DNA from: an uncultured Verrucomicrobiota bacterium
Lineage (GTDB): Bacteria > Verrucomicrobiota > Verrucomicrobiia > Limisphaerales > UBA1412
Assembly (NCBI GenBank): GCA_944389455.1
Contig: CALXMK010000024.1
Location: forward strand, 1 to 43,710
Reading direction: 5' to 3'
DNA length: 43,710 nucleotides
Shown here in pieces: positions 35,201 to 41,396 of this stretch. A model generated the notes under the pieces. It saw only the letters and a program-made list of their open reading frames with translations. It was not told the origin of the DNA and ran no database searches. The first letter of the stretch is position 1, and each line of letters begins with the position of its first letter. Made by a program: the position numbers and the translations under genes.

Positions 35201-36070
35201 TTATCCAGAGGAAGGGTTATTAGGAGAGAATACCATTTTTAAAACATCTTCGGGCGAGAATCCTTGTGAACGAAGAGTTCTTAGTGACAAAGAGTCGCTG
35301 CGCTTAGCCAATCGGTGGCCTGCAGAATCACGCAGTAAGGGAGTATGATAAAAATTGGGAGGGGTTAATCCTAGCGCTCGATAAAGGAGTAGTTGACGTG
35401 CTGTAGAGAGGAGGAGATCTTCGCCGCGAACTACTTCATTAACGCCAGTCAGGGCGTCGTCAACCACAACGGCTAATTGATAAGAAGGAATGTCATCATG
35501 GCGCCAGATAATAAAATCACCAAAATCTTTACCTGCGATATAAGTTTGTTTTCCCAATCGGCCATCAGTAAAATGAATGGCTTCGCCGTCAGGAACTCGA
35601 AAGCGCCAGACAAATCGCTGATTGTGAGGAATAGATTCTAATTTACGTTTTCGGCAAAAACCGGGATAGATCGGTTCACTATTTTCATCATGAGGTGCGA
35701 TAGCTGCCAGAGCAATTTCTTTACGTGAGCAGGTGCAAGGATAAATAGCAGCTTTGGATTTGAGTTGTTCCAGATATTGACGGTAGAGTGGAAGCCGTTT
35801 ACTTTGGCTGAGAACAGGAGGTTGCCAATGGATGCCTAACCAGTGGAGATCTTCTTCTGCCGCTTGTATAAAAACCTCTTTACAGCGTTGGAAATCTAAG
35901 TCTTCATTCCGATAGAGCAGAGTTCCATTGTGTTCAAGTGCACGTTGATAAGCGGTATAAAAGGTTTTGGCATGTCCCAAATGAAGAAATCCAGTGGGAG
36001 AAGGGGCGAGTCTGCCTCTGTAAATGAGCTTGTTGTCGGGGGTAGGGAGAGATAGTGAACATGATTTCAT
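35201..36070 (-). CDS. gluQ: Glutamyl-Q tRNA(Asp) synthetase
   Basis: The 289-residue truncated GluRS paralogue charges glutamate onto the queuosine base of tRNA(Asp). It has RLAPSPTGFLHLGHAKTF (HIGH-type motif, about residue 35), EDLDFQRC, the zinc-type CTCSR segment, DDALTGVNEVVRGEDLL and AKRSDSLSLRTL (KMSKS-like, about residue 255). It stops where GluRS would begin its anticodon-binding domain. The frame is open to 36166, but that would overlap the upstream reductase gene by 34 bases and adds unrelated residues. ATG at 36070 (MKSCSLSL) is chosen. It is the last gene of the GH43-gnd-reductase-gluQ unit. Confidence 0.93.
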   Translation of the reverse strand: MKSCSLSLPTPDNKLIYRGRLAPSPTGFLHLGHAKTFYTAYQRALEHNGTLLYRNEDLDFQRCKEVFIQAAEEDLHWLGIHWQPPVLSQSKRLPLYRQYLEQLKSKAAIYPCTCSRKEIALAAIAPHDENSEPIYPGFCRKRKLESIPHNQRFVWRFRVPDGEAIHFTDGRLGKQTYIAGKDFGDFIIWRHDDIPSYQLAVVVDDALTGVNEVVRGEDLLLSTARQLLLYRALGLTPPNFYHTPLLRDSAGHRLAKRSDSLSLRTLRSQGFSPEDVLKMVFSPNNPSSG

Positions 36071-36132
36071 TTTCCCTGGCTTTTTATTGAAATGTTTTAC
36101 TGCCAGAGGGATTGACTCCGGCAGTAAATATT

Positions 36133-37002
36133 TTAAAAGGGAACTTCTGGATTGGCCAAGAGCCATTGCTCAAGTCCGGGAATTTTTTCATTAAGCAATT
36201 CTTCTGTTTGAGTAATATCCAATGAAGTATCCGCCGGACGTTTGGGGCCATTGTATTCCTTTAGTGTACCGGATTTCATCCGAGGTGTAATTTCATTGCC
36301 CCAGCGCCGTGCAAGGAGTTCTCCTATTTGCCAGCGGGAGAGTTTGCTGCCGCCGGCGATATGGGCAATGCCTGTGAGTTGATTAGAGAGAATTTGTAAA
36401 GTTAATTCAGCGGTGATTGATGCTGGAATGGGGTTTCTGAATTCATCTGTAAAGAGAGTCAGCTCTTTGCCTTGTACCCAAGCTTGTCGGATTTGTTCAT
36501 TAAAACCACGATTTCCCTTGGGCGAGATTCCTCCGTTGAGGGATGTACGAATGACTGTGTGGAGGGGATTGAGCAGGATATATTGTTCAGCTTCAGCCTT
36601 AGTTTCGGCATAGAAGTTAAGAGGATTTACAGGGTCCTCTGGGGAGTAATTTCCTTTTTGTCCGTCAAAAACCAAGTCTGTAGAAAAGAAAATCAACGGG
36701 ATATCACTTGCGATATCGCATAAGAAACGAGTTGCAAAGAGATTTACTTTGCGAGCCAAATTTTGATTTTGCTGACATTGGGTCGTGTCTGAAATGGCCG
36801 CACAGTGAATAATTGCGGAAGGAGAATGTTCTGTAAATTGTTCTACAATTTGATCACAGCGAGTCAGATCGATTTCCTGACGGGTTACGGGATAGACGGG
36901 AAGCTTTCGGCGCTGCAGAGCTTCGACCAAAGCATGGCCAATTAATCCTGCAGCACCGGTGACCCAAATAGGTTTTTGGGGTTTAAAAGACTCGTTAAAC
37001 AT
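36133..37002 (-). CDS. RmlD-like NAD(P)-dependent sugar-nucleotide reductase
   Basis: The 289-residue extended SDR protein has the Rossmann motif TGAAGLIGHALVEAL (about 15-29), D60-type IDLTRCDQI, HCAAISDTTQCQ, FFSTDLVFDGQKGNYSPEDP and the catalytic Tyr-Lys in FYAETKAEAE (about 130). These match the RmlD family (dTDP-4-dehydrorhamnose reductase, or the MAT2B-like branch). No rmlA/B/C neighbours are present, so rhamnose synthesis is not proven. Related roles in cell-surface sugar or S-adenosylmethionine synthetase regulation are possible. It lies 15 bases after gnd and just before gluQ. Confidence 0.85.
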   Translation of the reverse strand: MFNESFKPQKPIWVTGAAGLIGHALVEALQRRKLPVYPVTRQEIDLTRCDQIVEQFTEHSPSAIIHCAAISDTTQCQQNQNLARKVNLFATRFLCDIASDIPLIFFSTDLVFDGQKGNYSPEDPVNPLNFYAETKAEAEQYILLNPLHTVIRTSLNGGISPKGNRGFNEQIRQAWVQGKELTLFTDEFRNPIPASITAELTLQILSNQLTGIAHIAGGSKLSRWQIGELLARRWGNEITPRMKSGTLKEYNGPKRPADTSLDITQTEELLNEKIPGLEQWLLANPEVPF

Positions 37003-37017
37003 CTTTTTTCAGTTTGC

Positions 37018-38472
37018 TCAGACGTTATAAGAGGTTGAGATCGTATTTCCGCCATGGCCAGTCCAATTGGTATGGAAGAAGCAGCCTCTGGGTTGGTCGA
37101 TCCGCTCATAAGTATGGGCTCCAAAATAGTCACGCTGAGCCTGAAGAAGATTAATCGGTAAATGAGAACAGCGATAGGAATCGTAGAACGCCAGAGCGGT
37201 AGAGAATGCCGGAACGGGAATTCCTTTTTTCGCTGCTACAGCAACGATATTACGCCAATTTTTTTGATGTTCTTTGATGGCTGCCCGGAAGAAGTCATCC
37301 AGAAGCAGAGATTTGAGTTTAGGTTTTTTATCAAAGGCTTCCTTGATTTTTCCCAAGAAAACGCTGCGGATAATACAGCCTCCTCTCCACATGAGCGCTA
37401 TATCTCCAAAATTGAGTTTCCATTTATATTCTTGGGCGGCGCAGCGCATCAACATATATCCTTGAGTATAGGAGATGATCTTGGAGGCGTAGAGTGCGGA
37501 GTGAATTTGCTCAATAATTTTTTTGCGGTCTCCTGAGATTTTCTTTCTAGGACCTTTGAGTTTACGGAAAGCGCTCATGCGCTCCTCTTTTAACGCGGAA
37601 ACGCAGCGGGCGAAAACAGCCTCGGCAATCAGGGAGACAGGCATCCCAATATCCAGGGAGGTATTAACGGTCCATTTACCGGTGCCTTTTTGTCCGGCAA
37701 CGTCGAGAATATGTTCTACAAGCGGTTCTCCATCGGTATCTTTATAAGCAAGAATGTCACGGGTAATTTCGATGAGATAAGAATCAAGGACCCCCTTATT
37801 CCATTCAGCAAAGACGGAGCTGATTTCGTCGGCTTCCATTTCTAATCCCTGAGACATGAGTTGGTAAGCTTCACAGATTAGCTGCATATCACCGTATTCG
37901 ATGCCGTTATGGATCATTTTTACAAAGTGTCCAGCTCCGTTATCTCCTACCCAATCGCAGCAGGGGGCTCCGTTCTCAACTTTGGCACAGATGGATTGGA
38001 AAATGGGTTTTACATGTTTCCAAGCTTGAGGAGAGCCTCCCGGCATCATGGAAGGACCTCGGCGGGCTCCTTCTTCTCCGCCGGAAACTCCGGTGCCTAT
38101 GTATAACAGACCTTTACTTTCTACATACTGAGTACGGCGAATTGTATCGGTAAAGAGGGAATTGCCTCCATCAATAATAATATCTCCAGGTTCAAGAAGA
38201 GGAATCAGGTTTTCGATAAGATCATCGACGGCCTTGCCTGCTTTAACCAGCATCATGACCCGGCGAGGACGCTTAAGATATCCTACTAGTTCACTTAAAG
38301 AGTGAGCTCCAATGATTTTAGTTCCTTTGGCTTCATTAGCCAAAAAGTCATCTACTTTTGAGACAGTCCGGTTAAAAACGGCAACGGTAAAACCATGATC
38401 GTTCATATTAAGAACGAGGTTTTGTCCCATAACGGCCAAACCTATAAGTGCAATATCAGCTTGTGTTTGCAT
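37018..38472 (-). CDS. gnd: 6-phosphogluconate dehydrogenase (decarboxylating)
   Basis: The 484-residue enzyme oxidises 6-phosphogluconate to ribulose 5-phosphate, CO2 and NADPH in the pentose phosphate pathway. It has the NADP motif IGLAVMGQNLVLNM (about 10-23), FNRTVSKVDDF, GTGVSGGEEGARRGPSMMPGG (substrate loop, about 130), GHFVKMIHNGIEYGDMQ (catalytic Lys-His-Asn-Glu) and the C-terminal RGCFFHTNWTGHGG. Length matches the long dimeric 6PGDH class. The second gene of the unit, it starts 5 bases after the GH43-like gene ends. The Gly-Ile/Leu-x-Val-Met-Gly start of the Rossmann fold is complete. Confidence 0.97.
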   Translation of the reverse strand: MQTQADIALIGLAVMGQNLVLNMNDHGFTVAVFNRTVSKVDDFLANEAKGTKIIGAHSLSELVGYLKRPRRVMMLVKAGKAVDDLIENLIPLLEPGDIIIDGGNSLFTDTIRRTQYVESKGLLYIGTGVSGGEEGARRGPSMMPGGSPQAWKHVKPIFQSICAKVENGAPCCDWVGDNGAGHFVKMIHNGIEYGDMQLICEAYQLMSQGLEMEADEISSVFAEWNKGVLDSYLIEITRDILAYKDTDGEPLVEHILDVAGQKGTGKWTVNTSLDIGMPVSLIAEAVFARCVSALKEERMSAFRKLKGPRKKISGDRKKIIEQIHSALYASKIISYTQGYMLMRCAAQEYKWKLNFGDIALMWRGGCIIRSVFLGKIKEAFDKKPKLKSLLLDDFFRAAIKEHQKNWRNIVAVAAKKGIPVPAFSTALAFYDSYRCSHLPINLLQAQRDYFGAHTYERIDQPRGCFFHTNWTGHGGNTISTSYNV

Positions 38473-38477
38473 TTAAT

Positions 38478-39521
38478 TTAAGAGTTTTCTTGGGTTGATT
38501 TTTCTGTAAAAACCGGTTTGCTGGTGCCAAGTTTAATGAGTTCTTCTGCAATGGACTGAGGAACTTCTAAAACGGTGCCATGGCGGTGTCCAGCAGGAAA
38601 TTTCATCTCTTTGGAGCAATCTTCCCATTGTTTTAAATCAGAAGAACAAACGGCTCCGTAATAATGAGGTTGAATATAATGATCAAAATAGCAGATCCAG
38701 GTTTGGCCAATTTTCAATACCGAAGGACCTTCAACCCAGTGGATGGTGAAAGGGTTTGTAATACTCTGATAGGGACCTTCTATTGAATTAGCAAAGGCCA
38801 TGCGAATATTTTTCTGAGGAGGATCCAATCTTTCGTCTTTGAAGAAGAGAAGGTATAAATCTCCCTCTTTTTTAAGGGTCGAATCGATGATATTAAACCC
38901 GGGATCAAAGAAAAGTTTTGATTCAGAAAAAGTCTCAAAATCTTTGGTTGTTACATAGTAAGCGCGGTGATTATATTGATCTTCACTTACTCCGGTTTCA
39001 TCGGGGAATTTTCCTGTTACAGTAGAAGACCAGATAATATACCAGAGTTCAGATTTATCATCGTAGAAGATTTCCGGAGCCCAAACATTACGGGTATTGG
39101 GTTCATTTTCCATGACAGGAATACCTTTTTGAGGGGTCCAGTGTATCAGGTTGGTAGAAGAGGAATAACCAAACATCTTGGAAACATCAGCGGTCCATCC
39201 GGTGGTCCAGACCATGTGATAGACCCCATCAGGTCCTTGAGCAATAGAAGGATCCCTCATGAGTTTGCCTCCGACCTCCGGTTTAAGGAAGGACTTGTTA
39301 TCATTGAGAGGAAACCAATTATAAGCATCTCGGCTGACGGCCAAATGTAAGCCGTCTTGACCGTTGCTACGGAAAGAAGTGAAAATATACCAGCCTGTAT
39401 TTCGAAAGGGAGCCGGAGAGAGAACTTCCGCCGCAGTCGGTATCCATTCGAAAGTGAGAATTATAGAGAATACACATCCTATTATCAAGGAAGCCTTTGG
39501 TATGCAGAAGCGCTTCTTCAT
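38478..39521 (-). CDS. GH43-like secreted glycoside hydrolase
   Basis: The frame is open to 39668, but the first ~49 residues there are an odd hydrophobic run. ATG at 39521 gives a normal signal peptide (MKKRFCIPKASLIIG..., cleavage near residue 32). The 347-residue product has repeated aromatic blade motifs of a five-bladed beta-propeller. It shows LMRDPSIAQGPDGVYH (candidate base Asp), TRNVWAPEIFYDD and HWVEGPSVLK (candidate acid Glu), the pattern of GH43-type arabinanase/xylosidase relatives. The substrate is probably a pentose-containing polysaccharide, but this is family inference. It opens the minus-strand unit with gnd 5 bases on. Confidence 0.82.
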   Translation of the reverse strand: MKKRFCIPKASLIIGCVFSIILTFEWIPTAAEVLSPAPFRNTGWYIFTSFRSNGQDGLHLAVSRDAYNWFPLNDNKSFLKPEVGGKLMRDPSIAQGPDGVYHMVWTTGWTADVSKMFGYSSSTNLIHWTPQKGIPVMENEPNTRNVWAPEIFYDDKSELWYIIWSSTVTGKFPDETGVSEDQYNHRAYYVTTKDFETFSESKLFFDPGFNIIDSTLKKEGDLYLLFFKDERLDPPQKNIRMAFANSIEGPYQSITNPFTIHWVEGPSVLKIGQTWICYFDHYIQPHYYGAVCSSDLKQWEDCSKEMKFPAGHRHGTVLEVPQSIAEELIKLGTSKPVFTEKSTQENS

Positions 39522-39685
39522 AAAAATGAATTGTAAAAAAAAGAGTCCTATTTTCAATCCAAAAATGTATGAGAATCTATATAATAAGCTTAGGAGGAAA
39601 ATAATTTTGAAAACATGACTTTTATTCTTGTAAAAAGATATTTTTTTGATATCTTGGAAACAAAGCAAGTCTTGGAGACCTGATT

Positions 39686-40759
39686 GTGCGTTTCATAACT
39701 GGCATTTTTGATAAATTGCAAAAGCACCCTAAGCGGGTGGTTTTTCCCGATGGGAAGGATCCTAGGATTATACAAACCGCTAGGCAATTCTTTGTTTTGA
39801 GAATGGGAATTCCTATTTTGCTAGGAGGAAGATCAGAAATTCTTCATATTGCAGATGAGATGGGAGTCAGTCTGAAAGGAATTCGAATTATTGATCCGAG
39901 TGAGAGCGATGATTTAAATTGTTTTACAAGGAGGTTCGAAGTTTTACGGGGTAGCTCCGTACAGATAGGAGAAAATGAGGCTAGAGCTGCAATGAAACAG
40001 CATAATTTTTTTGCAACGATGATGTTGGCCATGCATCAAGCAGATCTTTTAGTGGCTGGTGGAAATGTTACTAATGGTGCTGTTTTGCGTCCTCTTTTGC
40101 AGATATTAAATCCGAATGCCAAGATGGGTACAATTTGCGGGTGTCAAATTGTAGAATTGGAAGATGAACGAAATAAGGAGATAGGTGCTGATGGAGTCCT
40201 TTTGCTGGCGGATTGTGATGTTCAGAAAAATCCCAGTATGGAGCAATTAGCCGAGATAGCACTTTCCACAGCGAGATTGGCTTCGATTCTTTTGGAAAGA
40301 CCTCCGAGAGTAGCATTCCTTTCTCATACGACGAATGTAAATAAAACAACTTTGGAAACGAGTCGCCAACGAGCTGCTTCGGAATTAGCAATGCAGAAAG
40401 CACGCAATGAGAAGTTAACGGCCTATTTTGATGGGGAGTTGCAGTTAGACACTGCAATTATTATGGAGATAGCCCGGAAAAAACTTCTTCCAGAGGAGAT
40501 GGGAGAGGTGGCTGGTCGTGCTAATGTTTTGATATTCCCTAATTTGGATGCGGCTAATATTGCCAGTCGAATAATTCAATATCTGGTTCGAGTAAATGTT
40601 TACGGAGATATATTATTGGGAATGGATCGAGTGGCGGCGGAAATTTCGCGTGGAGCTTCGGCTCATGAGATTCTGGGAGTGACGGCTGTCATGGGAGAAT
40701 ATTATAATCAATGCCGGAAATGGTTTCCACGGATTGCTGATAATATTCCAGGAGAATAA
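39686..40759 (+). CDS. pta: Phosphate acetyltransferase (Pta/Ptb family)
   Basis: The 357-residue protein interconverts acetyl-CoA (or another acyl-CoA) and acyl phosphate. Family landmarks are RVVFPDGKDPRII (N-terminus), the substrate region QADLLVAGGNVTNGAVLRPLLQI, LLLADCDVQKNPSMEQLAEIAL, PRVAFLSHTTN, YFDGELQLDTAI, GRANVLIFPNLDAANIASRIIQYL and GMDRVAAEISRGAS. The usual LSFSTKGSA reads LSHTTNVNK here, a small deviation. Length fits the short Pta class. The start is GTG at 39686 with GGAG 8 bases upstream, giving the expected N-terminus. No ackA is in the window. It is divergent from the GH43 operon and upstream of the PUR gene. Confidence 0.9.
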   Translation: MRFITGIFDKLQKHPKRVVFPDGKDPRIIQTARQFFVLRMGIPILLGGRSEILHIADEMGVSLKGIRIIDPSESDDLNCFTRRFEVLRGSSVQIGENEARAAMKQHNFFATMMLAMHQADLLVAGGNVTNGAVLRPLLQILNPNAKMGTICGCQIVELEDERNKEIGADGVLLLADCDVQKNPSMEQLAEIALSTARLASILLERPPRVAFLSHTTNVNKTTLETSRQRAASELAMQKARNEKLTAYFDGELQLDTAIIMEIARKKLLPEEMGEVAGRANVLIFPNLDAANIASRIIQYLVRVNVYGDILLGMDRVAAEISRGASAHEILGVTAVMGEYYNQCRKWFPRIADNIPGE

Positions 40760-40805
40760 TAGGAGAGAAGACAAGGAAAGGTTCTTCTCGAATGGATGGA
40801 AGAAA

Positions 40806-40833
40806 TTGACAAAAACGGTGTTATTATTATAAA
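40806..40833 (+). promoter_or_regulatory. Sigma-70-type promoter of the PUR-domain gene
   Basis: A perfect TTGACA (40806-40811) is followed after 16 nt by TATAAA (40828-40833). An alternative TAAAAT sits at 18-nt spacing. It lies about 50 bases before the ATG at 40879, giving a short leader with one hairpin. Confidence 0.6.
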
Positions 40834-40850
40834 ATAAAGCGATTTTAATT

Positions 40851-40872
40851 GCGTCCTTAAAGACGCAGGAGG
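40851..40872 (+). promoter_or_regulatory. Leader hairpin and strong Shine-Dalgarno of the PUR-domain gene
   Basis: GCGTC (40851-40855) pairs with GACGC (40862-40866), and AGGAGG (40867-40872) follows immediately. The Shine-Dalgarno is far stronger than for most genes here and sits next to the stem. It suggests high expression or structural control of initiation (inference). Confidence 0.5.
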
Positions 40873-40878
40873 AAGAAT

Positions 40879-41238
40879 ATGGGTCTTTTTTTTAGAGACA
40901 AAAAGAAGGGTGGATCTCGGCCGCCATATCAAGGTGGTAAGCATTACGGTGGACACCGATATCCGGGTTCAGAAGAGAAAACTATTCGCTCTGAGCGAGT
41001 AATGGTTGAGCATAAAATGTTCTATCTTTTGTTGAAGGAGAATATGAGGGGAAAATTCCTTAGGGTTACAGAGGAATCCAATGGGAAGAGCGATACAATC
41101 ATAATTCCTTCGACGGGGTTAGCGGATTTTCGTGATGCGATTAATCTTATTCTGGAGTCCTGCGAAAACTCAGAGGAGCAGAGTCAGGAATATCATCAAG
41201 AGCAAGATTCTAATGATTCCCAGAAGGGAGAATGTTAA
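40879..41238 (+). CDS. PUR-domain DNA/RNA-binding protein
   Basis: The 119-residue protein has a Gly/Arg/Lys/Tyr-rich N-terminus (KKGGSRPPYQGGKHYGGH, about 8-28), then one PUR fold (about 33-95). In it IRSERVMVEHKMFYLLLKEN and GKFLRVTEES form the beta strands, and IIIPSTGLADFRDAINLILES forms the closing strand and helix. Bacterial PUR proteins (Borrelia BpuR, Bacteroidetes homologues) dimerise and bind single-stranded RNA or DNA. The tail is acidic and Gln-rich (SEEQSQEYHQEQDSND). It has its own good promoter and a strong AGGAGG 6 bases before the ATG. A hairpin terminator follows. Confidence 0.85.
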   Translation: MGLFFRDKKKGGSRPPYQGGKHYGGHRYPGSEEKTIRSERVMVEHKMFYLLLKENMRGKFLRVTEESNGKSDTIIIPSTGLADFRDAINLILESCENSEEQSQEYHQEQDSNDSQKGEC

Positions 41239-41250
41239 AATTATATTAGG

Positions 41251-41271
41251 ATTAGCGTTCTCTCGGCTAAT
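41251..41271 (+). terminator. Probable terminator of the PUR-domain gene
   Basis: ATTAGC (41251-41256) pairs with GCTAAT (41266-41271) around a 9-nt loop, followed by an AT-rich ATTTTAATATTT tail. It is weaker than the other terminators in the window, at 12 bases after the stop. Confidence 0.5.
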
Positions 41272-41396
41272 ATTTTAATATTTAGGATGAGGCATGTTCT
41301 GTAAGCAGAATTGTATGCTTCAATATTGGTTCGATTGGGGGTAGAGGAATCTGCCCTTTTTATCCGTCAGTGTTTATTGTTTTAAGATAAGAAGTT

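Noticed and set aside
41300..41345. tRNA-like GGTTCGATT stretch
   Set aside because: No cloverleaf arms, anticodon stem or 3' end could be fitted around it.
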